Both the position numbers and the translations under genes were made by a program. Of a DNA stretch of 64,000 nt, positions 42,682-51,851 are shown one piece after another. This stretch comes from Bacillus sp. Xin1. GTDB lineage: Bacteria; Bacillota; Bacilli; Bacillales; Bacillaceae_G. The notes beneath the pieces were generated by a model. The model saw only the letters and a program-made list of their open reading frames with translations. It was not told the origin of the DNA and searched no databases. How positions within the stretch are numbered: the first letter of the stretch is position 1; each line of letters begins with the position of its first letter. The DNA lies in contig NZ_JABUAE010000004.1 in assembly GCF_013314535.1 (NCBI RefSeq), forward strand, positions 124,001 through 188,000, written 5' to 3'.

Positions 42682-43826
42682 TGAAGCATAAATATTTACA
42701 GGAGGAGCATCACATTTTTCGTGATGCTTTTCATAAATTTTTAGAAAAGGAAGCATATCCATACTATGACGAATGGGAAAAAAACGGGATGATTCCTCGT
42801 TCTTTTTGGACAAGTATGGGAAATAAAGGTTTCCTTTGTCCAATGGTAGAGGAGCAGTATGGCGGAGCAGGTGCTGATTTTGGATATTCGGTTGTCATGA
42901 ATGAGGAACTTGAGAAGGTTGGATCAAGTTTAATTGGAATCGGTTTGCATAATGATATTGTTGTTCCATACTTTACGCAGTACGGAACAGAAGAACAAAA
43001 GAAACGCTGGTTACCAAAATGCGTAAGCGGTGAATATATAACGGCAATTGCGATGACGGAGCCAGGAGCAGGTTCTGACTTGGCAAGTATTCGAACAACA
43101 GCAAGGAAAGAAGGTGATGATTATGTAGTGAATGGTGAAAAAACATTTATTACAAATGGTATTCATGCGGATTTAGTCATCGTTGTTTGTAAGACAGACA
43201 CAAATGTTAAACCAGCTCATAAAGGAATGAGCCTGCTCGTTTTAGAAAGAGGAATGGAAGGATTTAAGCGAGGAAAAAAACTTAAAAAAATTGGTTTACA
43301 TAGTCAAGATACAGCAGAGCTTATTTTTGAAGATTTAAAAGTTCCTGCTTCGAATTTATTAGGGGAAGAAGGGAAAGGCTTTTATTATCTCATGGAAAAG
43401 TTGCAGCAAGAACGTCTCATCGTTGCAATTGCTGCTAAAACAGCAGCGGAAGTAATGTTACATATAACGAAAAAGTATGTAAAAGAGCGCAAAGCATTCG
43501 GGAAACATATAAGCGATTTTCAAACGGTACAGTTTCGATTAGCAGAGATGTATACGGAAATTGAAATCGGTAAAACATTTGTAGATGACTGTATTACCGC
43601 TCATATGAACGGTGAGAATATCGTAACAAAAGTATCGATGGCGAAGTGGTGGTTAACAGATCTTGCAAAAAAAGTGTCAACAGAGTGCATACAGTTGCAC
43701 GGCGGATATGGCTATATGGAAGAATATGAGATTGCGCGCCGTTATCGTGATATTCCGGTAAGTTCGATTTATGCTGGGACGAATGAAATCATGAAAAATA
43801 TAATTGCAAAAAGTATGGACCTATGA
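42681..43826 (+). CDS. Acyl-CoA dehydrogenase, long-chain/isovaleryl type
   Basis: A 381-residue FAD flavoprotein forming the alpha-beta double bond of acyl-CoA. Motifs: AIAMTEPGAGSDLASIRT, TFITNG, RKAFGKHISDFQTVQ and QLHGGYGYMEEY. The C-terminal segment is YAGTNEIM, so the Glu used by short- and medium-chain enzymes (YEGT) is Ala; the base is then probably Glu244 in QQERL, as in long-chain and isovaleryl dehydrogenases. ATG 42681 is chosen over 42678 for better spacing from AGGGGAGG. Confidence 0.9.
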   Translation: MKHKYLQEEHHIFRDAFHKFLEKEAYPYYDEWEKNGMIPRSFWTSMGNKGFLCPMVEEQYGGAGADFGYSVVMNEELEKVGSSLIGIGLHNDIVVPYFTQYGTEEQKKRWLPKCVSGEYITAIAMTEPGAGSDLASIRTTARKEGDDYVVNGEKTFITNGIHADLVIVVCKTDTNVKPAHKGMSLLVLERGMEGFKRGKKLKKIGLHSQDTAELIFEDLKVPASNLLGEEGKGFYYLMEKLQQERLIVAIAAKTAAEVMLHITKKYVKERKAFGKHISDFQTVQFRLAEMYTEIEIGKTFVDDCITAHMNGENIVTKVSMAKWWLTDLAKKVSTECIQLHGGYGYMEEYEIARRYRDIPVSSIYAGTNEIMKNIIAKSMDL

Positions 43827-43957
43827 TGCTGTAAGGAATAACAGTTATTGATGTCTCTCATTCTATTACCCAATAATATTCAAAACTACTTTGAAACCAA
43901 TGCTTTGTTTGAATGCATTACATAGAAAAAATGAAAAGTAATGATAGGAGGAATATG

Positions 43958-44830
43958 ATGATTCAAAATATCGCAGTAATTGGTGTAGGAATTATGGGAA
44001 GTGGAATTGTCCAAGCGTTAGCGATGGGTGGTAAACATGTGAAAATGTATGACGTATCAGAAGACAGTTTACAAAAAGCTTATGGAACGATTACCAAAAG
44101 CTTGAGTCGTTTTGTTAGTGCAGGACGTATGACGGATAAGGAGAAAAATGGAATCTTATCCAATATAACTTCTACAGTTATATTGCAAGAGGCTTGCCAA
44201 AATGTAGAGCTTGTTATTGAAGCTGTACCGGAAATATTACAGTTGAAGAAGGAGATTTTTCAAAAGCTAGATTTGTATACAGCGCAATCTACTATTCTAG
44301 CAACAAATACTTCTGAATTAAGTGTAACTGCGATTGCAAGTGCAACGAGTCGTCCCGAAAAAGTAGTGGGAATGCACTGGTTTAACCCTGCTCCCGTTAT
44401 GAAGCTCGTTGAAATTGTACGAGGAGTGGTTACGGCAGAAAGCACAATACAAGCGGTAAGAACAGTATCAGAAGAACTTGGAAAAGAAACGGTAGTTGTG
44501 AAAGATATGCAAGGGTTTGTGACCACGCGGGCAATTGCTATTCATATGTTAGAGTGCATGCGTATGTATGAGGAAGGCATTACAAGTAAAGAAGAAATTG
44601 ATAAGGCGATTAAGCTTGGCTTGAACTATCCAATGGGACCATTTGAATTAGCAGATTATGTGGGACTAGATACAATGCTATTTGCGAGCAAAGGACTAAC
44701 AGAAGCATTTGGTGATAGGTTTAGAGCACCGCAAATACTTGTGAAACTTGTAGAGGCGGGGCATCTTGGAAGAAAGACTGGGAAAGGTTTTTATGATTAT
44801 TCAAAAGGGAAAGTAGGAGAGAAAATATGA
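43958..44830 (+). CDS. 3-hydroxyacyl-CoA (3-hydroxybutyryl-CoA) dehydrogenase
   Basis: A 290-residue NAD-dependent dehydrogenase. The Rossmann motif is IAVIGVGIMGSGIVQALA, the catalytic His is in MHWFNPAPVMKLVEI, and the C-terminal domain has NYPMGPFELADYVGLD. ATG 43958 has AGGAGG six bases upstream; the ATG at 43955 is too close. A 131-bp gap separates it from the dehydrogenase gene, and it overlaps the thiolase gene by four bases. Confidence 0.93.
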   Translation: MIQNIAVIGVGIMGSGIVQALAMGGKHVKMYDVSEDSLQKAYGTITKSLSRFVSAGRMTDKEKNGILSNITSTVILQEACQNVELVIEAVPEILQLKKEIFQKLDLYTAQSTILATNTSELSVTAIASATSRPEKVVGMHWFNPAPVMKLVEIVRGVVTAESTIQAVRTVSEELGKETVVVKDMQGFVTTRAIAIHMLECMRMYEEGITSKEEIDKAIKLGLNYPMGPFELADYVGLDTMLFASKGLTEAFGDRFRAPQILVKLVEAGHLGRKTGKGFYDYSKGKVGEKI

Positions 44831-45978
44831 AGCGAGATGTTGTCATTGTTGAAGCTGTACGTACACCAGTTGGTAAAAGAAATGGAGCGTTCCGTTTACT
44901 TCATCCAGTACAACTTGCGGCAGTTGCACTAGATGAAGTAACAAAACGGGGAAATATAGAGAAAGGCCTTATAGAAGATATTGTTATGGGCTGTGTAACG
45001 CCAATTAACGAACAAGGTTTTAATATTGGAAGACTTTCGGCACTGGAAGCAGGTTTTCCTATAACAGTTCCAGCAGTAACGATTAATCGTCTTTGCGGTT
45101 CTGGACAACAGGCTATTCACTTTGCCGCGCAAGAAATTAAATCAGGGGATATGGACATTACAATTGCAGCTGGTGTAGAACATATGACAAAAGTTCCTAT
45201 TTTAAGTGATGGGAATGAACAGACTATCCCAAGTAGTCTTCATGAAAAGTATCAAATTGTACATCAAGGTGTATCTGCTGAGATGATTGCAGAAAAATAC
45301 GGTATTACCCGTGAACAGTTAGATACTTATGCACTAGAAAGTCATAGACGAGCACTTCAAGCTATTGAATCTGGACACTTTCAGCGAGAGATTGTACCAC
45401 TGCGCGGTATAGATAAAGAAGGAAATGAAATAGTAGTTGAAAATGATGAAGGACCGAGAAGGGATACTTCTTATGAAGCGTTAGCCAATTTAAAAACGGT
45501 TTTTAAAGAAAATGGAGTAATTACAGCAGGGAATGCAAGCCAAATTAGTGATGGTGCTGCAGCAATCTTGCTGATGGATAGCGAAAAGGCGAAAGAGCTA
45601 GGGTGTAAAGCACGTGCTCGTATTGTTAATCAAGTGGTTGTTGGTTCTGATCCGACGACAATGCTTGATGGGGTTATCCCTGCAACGAAAAAAGTGCTGC
45701 AAAAATCAAATTTAACAATTCAGGATATGGATGTTATAGAGATTAATGAAGCATTTGCATCGGTTGTTTTAGCATGGCAAAAGGAAATGGAAGCAGATTT
45801 GCAAAAGGTCAATGTTAATGGTGGTGCAATTGCATTGGGTCATCCGCTTGGGGCAACTGGTGCGAAATTAATGACTTCTCTTCTTCATGAATTAGAAAGA
45901 AGGCAAGGAAGATACGGCCTGTTAACGATTTGTATTGGACATGGGATGTCGACAGCGACGATAATTGAAAGAATGTAA
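44827..45978 (+). CDS. Thiolase (acetyl-CoA C-acyltransferase)
   Basis: A 383-residue thiolase cleaving 3-ketoacyl-CoA. The nucleophile is in RLCGSGQQAI, the His in GHPLGATGA, and the second Cys in CIGHGM. Starts inside the stop of the previous gene (ATGA). Last gene of the operon, which has no enoyl-CoA hydratase. Confidence 0.93.
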   Translation: MKRDVVIVEAVRTPVGKRNGAFRLLHPVQLAAVALDEVTKRGNIEKGLIEDIVMGCVTPINEQGFNIGRLSALEAGFPITVPAVTINRLCGSGQQAIHFAAQEIKSGDMDITIAAGVEHMTKVPILSDGNEQTIPSSLHEKYQIVHQGVSAEMIAEKYGITREQLDTYALESHRRALQAIESGHFQREIVPLRGIDKEGNEIVVENDEGPRRDTSYEALANLKTVFKENGVITAGNASQISDGAAAILLMDSEKAKELGCKARARIVNQVVVGSDPTTMLDGVIPATKKVLQKSNLTIQDMDVIEINEAFASVVLAWQKEMEADLQKVNVNGGAIALGHPLGATGAKLMTSLLHELERRQGRYGLLTICIGHGMSTATIIERM

Positions 45979-45983
45979 AAAAG

Positions 45984-46012
45984 GCGTGCAGAAATTCATC
46001 TGCACGCTGTTA
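45984..46012 (+). terminator. Terminator of the fatty-acid operon
   Basis: GCGTGCAGA (45984-45992) pairs with TCTGCACGC (45999-46007), then TGTTATTT. Confidence 0.75.
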
Positions 46013-46076
46013 TTTCGCTACTGTCTATAAAATTTCACTTTATTTAAACGTATGTTTTCGGATTTTCAGAGTTCCT

Positions 46077-46388
46077 TTAGGCAGCGTTTACTTCTAAAAC
46101 TGTACCTGTTTTTGCATCTACTAAAAATTCGAATCGTTCTTGTATATCATTTAAAATCGTTGTAAGACCGCCACGGTATACTTCGTATGCGACATCATAT
46201 TTTTCAAATGTCTCTGGAACCATATGTACCCAAGAGCCAGTAACTTCGCCTTTATGACTTAATGCTTGTTTCACCATTTTCAATGCTTTTTCTGAAGAAA
46301 TATGGGATTGTTCTTGAACTTTGTTTGCAACAAGATAACCAGCTGCAAAACCAACGCCAACACCAGCTAGTAAACCTTTCCAGCTCAT
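46077..46388 (-). CDS. PepSY-domain membrane-anchored protein (YtzB-like)
   Basis: A 103-residue protein with a glycine-rich N-terminal helix (WKGLLAGVGVGFAAGYLVA) and a PepSY-type domain (ISSEKALKMVKQAL, then FEFLVDAKTGTVLEV). PepSY domains often inhibit peptidases; the neighbour across the divergent gap is the aminopeptidase YtoP. ATG follows AGGTGAATAT. Gene order suggests B. subtilis ytzB. Confidence 0.78.
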   Translation of the reverse strand: MSWKGLLAGVGVGFAAGYLVANKVQEQSHISSEKALKMVKQALSHKGEVTGSWVHMVPETFEKYDVAYEVYRGGLTTILNDIQERFEFLVDAKTGTVLEVNAA

Positions 46389-46531
46389 ATATTCACCTCA
46401 CTTCTATAAAATAGTGTATCGATAACAATTATAATGCAATTTTAATGAAAAAAGAAGAAACTAGAAACATTTCGAAAATTTCGTTACAATAAAAAGAGGT
46501 ATTCTACTAAGGTTTGAAAGAAGGGGACTTC

Positions 46532-47605
46532 GTGAATAAAGAGACATTAGAATTATTTCGCACGTTAACAGAATTACAAGGTACATCAGGATTTGAGCAT
46601 GATGTGCGCCGTTTTATGAAACAAGAGCTAAGTAAATATGCAGACGAAATCGTCCAAGACGGTTTAGGTAGCGTGTTCGGTCTTAAAAAAGGGGATGAAA
46701 GTGGCCCACGTGTACTTGTAGCTGGTCATATGGATGAAGTTGGCTTTATGGTTACGCAAATTACGAAAAACGGGATGATTCGTTTTCAAACGCTAGGGGG
46801 CTGGTGGAGTCAAGTACTACTAGCACAACGTGTACAAATTATGACGGAAAATGGCCCGGTTGTTGGGGTTGTTGGTTCCATTCCACCTCATTTATTAAGT
46901 GATGTGCAACGTGCAAAACCAATGGATATAAAAAATATGTTAATTGATATCGGTGCAGATAGCTATGAAGATGCGCTTGAAATTGGTGTGAAACCAGGAC
47001 AACAAATTGTTCCAATTTGTCCGTTTACACCGATGGCAAATGAAAAGAAAATCATGGCAAAAGCTTGGGATAACCGTTATGGCTGTGGACTTGCGATCGA
47101 ATTATTAAAAGAACTAAAAGATGAAACATTACCAAATACATTATATTCTGGTGCGACTGTACAAGAAGAAGTAGGACTTCGCGGAGCACAAACAGCTGCG
47201 AATATGATTCAGCCAGATATTTTCTATGCGCTTGATGCAAGTCCGGCAAATGACGCATCTGGGGATAAAACGCAGTTCGGCCAATTAGGAAAAGGAGCGC
47301 TTCTTCGTATTTATGACCGTACAATGGTAACACATAGAGGAATGCGTGAATTTATTTTAGATACAGCAGAAACACATAATATTCCGTACCAATACTTTAT
47401 TTCACAAGGTGGTACAGATGCTGGTCGTGTACATACAAGTAATTCTGGTATTCCATCAGCAGTAATTGGTGTCTGCGCTCGTTACATTCATACACATGCA
47501 TCTATTTTACATGTTGATGATTATGCAGCAGCGAAAGAGTTAATTACGAAGCTTGTAAGAGCGACAGATAAAACGACATTGGAAACAATTAAAAATAACG
47601 CTTAA
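46532..47605 (+). CDS. ytoP: M42-family glutamyl aminopeptidase YtoP
   Basis: A 357-residue M42 (tetrahedral) metallo-aminopeptidase. Metal-binding segments are [28 protein letters not shown] (catalytic Glu pair) and [11 protein letters not shown], with a final [11 protein letters not shown]. The GTG at 46532 was chosen because AAGAAGGGGACTTC precedes it and the length then matches the B. subtilis protein. The adjacent PepSY protein is divergent. Confidence 0.9.
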   Translation: MNKETLELFRTLTELQGTSGFEHDVRRFMKQELSKYADEIVQDGLGSVFGLKKGDESGPRVLVAGHMDEVGFMVTQITKNGMIRFQTLGGWWSQVLLAQRVQIMTENGPVVGVVGSIPPHLLSDVQRAKPMDIKNMLIDIGADSYEDALEIGVKPGQQIVPICPFTPMANEKKIMAKAWDNRYGCGLAIELLKELKDETLPNTLYSGATVQEEVGLRGAQTAANMIQPDIFYALDASPANDASGDKTQFGQLGKGALLRIYDRTMVTHRGMREFILDTAETHNIPYQYFISQGGTDAGRVHTSNSGIPSAVIGVCARYIHTHASILHVDDYAAAKELITKLVRATDKTTLETIKNNA

Positions 47606-47636
47606 AAGGAAGGGGTAAAAACCCTTTCTTTTTTTA
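47605..47636 (+). terminator. ytoP terminator, merging into repeat copy B
   Basis: AAGGAAGGGGT pairs with ACCCTTTCTTT allowing G-U pairs, followed by TTTTT. Confidence 0.6.
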
Positions 47637-47705
47637 GATTGGAGAGAGGACCCAGCCAGGTGTAGAAGCGGTCAGTGCCTATTTTCGTCTTTGGAGTATG
47701 AATTT
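47612..47705 (+). repeat. Dispersed GGGAGAGAG-type repeat, copy B (3' truncated)
   Basis: Contains AACCCTTTCTTTTTTTAG, GGAGAGAGGACC, and TAGAAGCGGTCAGTGCC, aligned with copy D at 51852. The 3' half is absent. Confidence 0.65.
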
Positions 47706-47722
47706 ATATAGAGGTGAACGAT

Positions 47723-48232
47723 ATGAGAGTTGCAGTTGGATCGAAAAACCAAACAAAAGTAGGAGCCGTACAAGAAGTGTGGAAAGAGGTGAATATTACT
47801 TCTGTTTCAGTCCCTTCAGGAGTAGCAGCGCAACCATTTTCTGATGAAGAAACGATGCAAGGCGCAATCAATAGGGCAAAGCAAGCACTAGAAGCAGAGC
47901 AAGTTGACATCGGATTTGGATTAGAAGGAGGCGTTATGAAGACAGAGCACGGCTTGTTTATGTGTAACTGGGGTGCTTTAGCAACAAGTACAGGTAAAAT
48001 ATTTGTTGCGGGCGGGGCGCGTATTAAGTTGCCAGATGATTTTCTTATTCCTCTTGAAAGTGGGAAAGAGTTAAGTGAAGTTATGGAGGAATTTGCAAAA
48101 CGGAAAGATATTCGTAGTCATGAAGGGGCAATTGGAATCTTTACAGATCATTATGTGGATCGTACAGAGTTATTTGTACATGTTGTAAAGCTATTAATTG
48201 GGCAATATAAGTATGATGAAAAGCGAGCATAA
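47723..48232 (+). CDS. DUF84/YjjX-type non-canonical purine NTPase
   Basis: A 169-residue protein of the DUF84 family, related to inosine/xanthosine triphosphatases that clean the nucleotide pool. Typical segments: VAVGSKNQTKVGAV at the start, QPFSDEETMQGAINRA, and GFGLEGGVM. ATG 47723 follows GAGGTGAACGAT. Confidence 0.85.
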   Translation: MRVAVGSKNQTKVGAVQEVWKEVNITSVSVPSGVAAQPFSDEETMQGAINRAKQALEAEQVDIGFGLEGGVMKTEHGLFMCNWGALATSTGKIFVAGGARIKLPDDFLIPLESGKELSEVMEEFAKRKDIRSHEGAIGIFTDHYVDRTELFVHVVKLLIGQYKYDEKRA

Positions 48233-48315
48233 ACCTTGCACCGTGCGCGATGTATGGTAGTATAAAAGAAAGATTACATATGAAAAGGTATACTTCGTTA
48301 GAGGAGGAAATATAG

Positions 48316-48630
48316 ATGAAATCATTAGAAAGCATGGAGCAATTCCAAACGTTAAAAAATGAAGAGAAAGTGATTTTTATGTTCTCGGCAGAATGGTGCC
48401 CAGATTGCCGTTTTGTTGATCCGTTTATGCCGGAAGTAGAAGAGAAATATAGTGATTTCTCATTTTATTATGTAGATCGTGATGAGTTTATTGATCTGTG
48501 TGTAAAATTAGACGTATTTGGCATTCCTAGCTTTGTAGCGTACAATAAAGGTGAAGAAACTGGACGCTATGTAAACAAAGATCGTAAAACACAAGAACAA
48601 ATTGAAGAGTTTATTGAAGGGTTAAAGTAA
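48316..48630 (+). CDS. ytpP: Thioredoxin-like protein YtpP
   Basis: A 104-residue thioredoxin-fold protein with active site WCPDC and the cis-Pro region FGIPSF. Matches B. subtilis YtpP by size and by the ytpP-ytpQ-ytpR-ytpS order. The WCPDC centre differs from WCGPC, so the redox potential and partners probably differ from TrxA. ATG follows AGGAGGAAATATAG. Confidence 0.9.
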   Translation: MKSLESMEQFQTLKNEEKVIFMFSAEWCPDCRFVDPFMPEVEEKYSDFSFYYVDRDEFIDLCVKLDVFGIPSFVAYNKGEETGRYVNKDRKTQEQIEEFIEGLK

Positions 48631-48658
48631 GGCGAGTAGCCAATTAAATTGTAAAAAC

Positions 48659-48691
48659 AACCTCTACCTTCGCGGGGGAGGTTATTTTTTT
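48659..48691 (+). terminator. ytpP terminator
   Basis: AACCTC (48659-48664) pairs with GAGGTT (48678-48683), with inner CC/GG around a TTCG-like loop, then ATTTTTTT. Confidence 0.7.
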
Positions 48692-48709
48692 GGAAGGGAG
48701 GCACACGAA

Positions 48710-49522
48710 ATGAAAATGACAAATAAAAAAATGAAAGAAGAGCTAATGAGTAGATTAGCTCGCCCAGAATGGGAATTTCATTATGATAGTGAAAAAGATG
48801 TACTTCGCATTGAGCAAAAGGATACGAAAAAAGGTATTAGTGTTTCGCTCCCAGGAGTTGTAGCAAAATGGGAAGTGAAAAAAGAAGCGGCAATTGAAGA
48901 GGTTGTCTATTACGTGCAAGAGGCACTCCTGGCGATGCATAAAGAAGAAAGCAGTGCAGCAAAAATTCTGCCGGTTATTCGCTCTACTTCTTTCCCGAGA
49001 CAAGCGGAGGAAGGTAATCCGTTTTTAATGACGGATCATACAGCAGAAACACGTATTTATTATGCATTAGATTCTAATAAAACATATCGATTAATTGATG
49101 AACGTTTGTTACAAAAGTTAGGGCTTACAGAGCAGCAAGTACGTGAAATGGCATTGTTTAATGTGCGCTCATTAAGTCATACATTTAAACAAGATGAAGT
49201 AGCGGGAAATACATTTTATTTCTTAAACACAAATGATGGATATGATGCGAGTCGTATTTTGAACGAATCGCTATTACAATCAATGTGTGAAAAGATTTCA
49301 GGCGATATGGTTGTGGCTGTTCCGCACCAAGATGTTTTAATTATTGCTGATATCGTGAACGAAATCGGTTATGATATTATTGCACAAATGACAATGAAGT
49401 TTTTTGCTGAAGGTCATGTTCCGATTACATCACTTTCATTTGTATATGAAGATGGGAACTTTGAGCCGATCTTTATTTTAGCAAAAAATCGGAAGAAGAC
49501 AGATGAAAAAGAGAAAGGATGA
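48710..49522 (+). CDS. ytpQ: DUF1444-family protein YtpQ
   Basis: A 270-residue cytoplasmic protein of DUF1444 with no known activity. The start at 48710 follows GGGAGG eight bases upstream. Its end touches ytpR, with which it is presumably cotranscribed. Confidence 0.88.
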   Translation: MKMTNKKMKEELMSRLARPEWEFHYDSEKDVLRIEQKDTKKGISVSLPGVVAKWEVKKEAAIEEVVYYVQEALLAMHKEESSAAKILPVIRSTSFPRQAEEGNPFLMTDHTAETRIYYALDSNKTYRLIDERLLQKLGLTEQQVREMALFNVRSLSHTFKQDEVAGNTFYFLNTNDGYDASRILNESLLQSMCEKISGDMVVAVPHQDVLIIADIVNEIGYDIIAQMTMKFFAEGHVPITSLSFVYEDGNFEPIFILAKNRKKTDEKEKG

Positions 49523-49527
49523 ACATA

Positions 49528-50133
49528 GTGAACGTTTTTTATAACCTTGAAGGAATTGGGGACACATTAATCGTTGCCTTACAAGATATCACATTAGAAA
49601 ACCGTACATTTGACCGCAAAGGAGATGTTGCTCGCGTTTATGATCGTGAAAGCAATGTAACAGGGGGATTTAACATCTTTAATGCGTCATCGTATGTAGA
49701 AGTAAAGGAAACTGGAAACATTACTTTAACAAAAGAGCTTGTTGAAAAAATCAATGAAATTTTAGTGGAGAATGGCTTCGAGGAAAAAGTAGAAGCAGAC
49801 TTCACGCCAAAATTTGTTGTTGGCTACGTAGCTGAAAAAGAAAAACATCCAAATGCTGATAAATTGAGTATTTGTAAAGTAGAAATTGGTACAGAGACAT
49901 TGCAAATCGTATGTGGCGCACCAAACGTTGATGCAGGACAAAAAGTTGTTGTTGCAAAAATCGGTGCTGTAATGCCAAGTGGTATGCTAATTAAACCAGC
50001 TGAACTTCGCGGTACGCCATCTTCTGGTATGCTTTGTTCTGCACGTGAATTAGAGCTTCCAGATGCTCCGCAAGAAAAAGGTATTCTTGTATTAGAAGAT
50101 AGCTATGAAGTTGGACAAGAATTTAAATTTTAA
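49528..50133 (+). CDS. ytpR: tRNA-binding-domain protein YtpR
   Basis: A 201-residue protein with an EMAP/tRNA-binding (OB-fold) domain like the N-terminus of PheRS beta: VGYVAEKEKHPNADKLSICK and the family segment IVCGAPNVDAGQKVVVA are clear. The GTG at 49528 is chosen (AAAGG nine bases upstream) over ATG 49519, which abuts the ribosome site. Function unknown. Confidence 0.9.
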   Translation: MNVFYNLEGIGDTLIVALQDITLENRTFDRKGDVARVYDRESNVTGGFNIFNASSYVEVKETGNITLTKELVEKINEILVENGFEEKVEADFTPKFVVGYVAEKEKHPNADKLSICKVEIGTETLQIVCGAPNVDAGQKVVVAKIGAVMPSGMLIKPAELRGTPSSGMLCSARELELPDAPQEKGILVLEDSYEVGQEFKF

Positions 50134-50147
50134 TTCATATGGAAACG

Positions 50148-50178
50148 TAGCCTCATTATAAAATGAGGCTATTTTTTT
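50148..50178 (+). terminator. ytpQ-ytpR terminator
   Basis: TAGCCTCAT (50148-50156) pairs with ATGAGGCTA (50163-50171), then seven T. Confidence 0.92.
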
Positions 50179-50280
50179 GCGGAAATGTCCCTAGATTGTA
50201 ACGTTTTGCTGAAAAAACTATATTGTATTTCAGAAACAAATTAGTTAAAATTTAGAAAAAATAGAAGGGGATAGGAACGT

Positions 50281-50628
50281 ATGAAACAGCACCCAAAAGC
50301 AAAAGAGCTTCTAGAGCTTATCGAAACTTCGAAGAAACATGATATTGAATTACAGTCATTTGAAATATATTTATTTCATGAAAATGAATTGGAAAAGGGA
50401 CAAATTGGATATCGATATGATAAAAACAAAAATTCACTCATTAGTGGGAAAAAGGGAGACTGGCAAGAGAGCTGGATTGTGATTGGATATGATACTGATA
50501 TGGGTGATCCTATCTTTGTTGATATAGAGGATCCGGTTTATCCGATATACACAGTAGAAAAAGGAGCAGGAATATGGGAGCCGGTTTGTATCGCACGTAG
50601 TATTGATGAGATTATGAAACAATTTTAA
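50281..50628 (+). CDS. SUKH (SMI1/KNR4)-like protein
   Basis: A 115-residue protein resembling SUKH-superfamily members: a polar N-terminal helix, then WIVIGYDTDMGDPIFVD and a C-terminal SIDEIM helix. Many SUKH proteins are immunity proteins for polymorphic toxins, but no toxin gene is next to it, so a general role or an orphan immunity gene are both possible. The ATG follows AGAAGGGGATAGGAACGT. Confidence 0.65.
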   Translation: MKQHPKAKELLELIETSKKHDIELQSFEIYLFHENELEKGQIGYRYDKNKNSLISGKKGDWQESWIVIGYDTDMGDPIFVDIEDPVYPIYTVEKGAGIWEPVCIARSIDEIMKQF

Positions 50629-50639
50629 ATATAGAAATA

Positions 50640-50778
50640 CAAAGTGAAACGCCTGATAGAAAACCTTTCTCTTAAGGGGGAAGAGAGTGTCGATCCAAGC
50701 ATAGAAGCGTACCCTATGCGGAATGAAAACAAAGAGAGAGAATAAGAGTTTTCTTCATAGCCGCGATTTATATGCGAA
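50640..50778 (+). repeat. Dispersed GGGAGAGAG-type repeat, copy C
   Basis: Contains CAAAGTGAAACGCCTGATAG, TTAAGGGGGAAGAGAGTGTC, AGCATAGAAGCG, ACAAAGAGAGAGAATAAGAG and a TTCATAGCCGCGATTTATA end. It has a roughly 30-base internal gap relative to copy D. Confidence 0.65.
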
Positions 50779-50786
50779 AACCTAAA

Positions 50787-50838
50787 TGAAAATTGAAAAC
50801 CGGCATGAAATCTTTCTTTTTAGATGGGAGAGAACAAT
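50787..50838 (+). repeat. Dispersed repeat, 5' fragment (copy F) giving the amidase ribosome site
   Basis: GAAATCTTTCTTTTTAGATG followed by GGAGAGAACA matches the 5' third of copies D and E and ends at the amidase start codon. Its GGGAGAGA is the ribosome binding site of that gene. Confidence 0.6.
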
Positions 50839-51802
50839 GAAGTATATAAAAATGATGTGTGTAGTTGCATTACTTGGAATATATATGGGCGCATGCTTGA
50901 AGGAACAAGAAAAAGAAACACTATCTACTGTTCAAGAAGAGAGTAAAAAGGTTGTAGAAAACACGAAAGAAGCCCCGCCAGAGAAGCAAGAGAAGAAAGT
51001 AGAAACTGAAGTACCGGTGGAACAAAGTGGAGAACAAGAGAAAAAAACTGAACAAGAGCCCTCAGCGGAGCAAGATGAAAAACAAGAGCCAAAGGTAGAA
51101 CAAGTACCACCGGCTGAAGAATCGGTGAAAACTCCTGAAGTAAAAGTGGATGCTGAGCAAAAACAAGGGAAGTTTCTTGTTGTGATTGATCCAGGACATC
51201 AAGAGAAAGCAAATTTAAATTTAGAACCAATTGGCCCGGGGGCAGCTGAGCAGAAATATAAAGTGACTGATGGAACGACAGGTGTTGTGACGAAAAAGCG
51301 CGAATCTGTTCTCGTATTAGAAGCTGCGATTATGTTGAAAGAGAAGCTTGAAGCGAAAGGCATGCAAGTACTGATGACAAGAACGACGCATAATGTCGAT
51401 ATAAGTAACAAAGAGCGAGCGACGTTCGCAAATGATCATCAAGCAGATTTGTTTTTACGCCTTCATGCCGATGGCTCAGAAAATCGAGCACAAAAAGGTT
51501 TTGCTGTGTTGACGCCAGCGGAAGGAAATACATATACAAAAGGAATTTATGCAGAAAGCTTACAAGTTTCTCAAATAATCGTAAAGAAAATGAAAGAAAA
51601 CAGCCAAGTAAAAGTAAATGGGATTAAGTTTCGAGATGATCTTTCCGGATTCAATTGGTCAAAGGTTCCAGGCGTTTTACTGGAACTTGGATTTATGTCG
51701 AATCCTGAAGAAGATCAGAAACTATCAGACACACAATATTTAGGCTCTTTACTGCAAAGTGTGGCGGAGAGCGTAGAAGAATATCGGATGATTAAGCTCT
51801 AA
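50837..51802 (+). CDS. N-acetylmuramoyl-L-alanine amidase lipoprotein (Amidase_3)
   Basis: A 321-residue lipoprotein: signal peptide with lipobox YMGAC, a 90-residue linker of E, K, Q and P, then a zinc amidase domain that cuts the MurNAc-L-Ala bond of peptidoglycan. Zinc and catalytic residues are in VVIDPGHQ, VLVLEAA, RLHADG and LELGFMSN. ATG 50837 follows GGGAGAGAACA, which is part of a dispersed repeat; the longer frame lacks a signal peptide. Probably surface-anchored, in germination, sporulation or wall turnover. Confidence 0.88.
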   Translation: MKYIKMMCVVALLGIYMGACLKEQEKETLSTVQEESKKVVENTKEAPPEKQEKKVETEVPVEQSGEQEKKTEQEPSAEQDEKQEPKVEQVPPAEESVKTPEVKVDAEQKQGKFLVVIDPGHQEKANLNLEPIGPGAAEQKYKVTDGTTGVVTKKRESVLVLEAAIMLKEKLEAKGMQVLMTRTTHNVDISNKERATFANDHQADLFLRLHADGSENRAQKGFAVLTPAEGNTYTKGIYAESLQVSQIIVKKMKENSQVKVNGIKFRDDLSGFNWSKVPGVLLELGFMSNPEEDQKLSDTQYLGSLLQSVAESVEEYRMIKL

Positions 51803-51805
51803 GTG

Positions 51806-51834
51806 GCAGCCTTATATATGAGGCTGCTTTTTTA
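51806..51834 (+). terminator. Terminator of the amidase gene
   Basis: GCAGCCT (51806-51812) pairs with AGGCTGC (51821-51827), then TTTTTTT. Confidence 0.85.
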
Positions 51835-51851
51835 TATGTAAACAAAAAACA

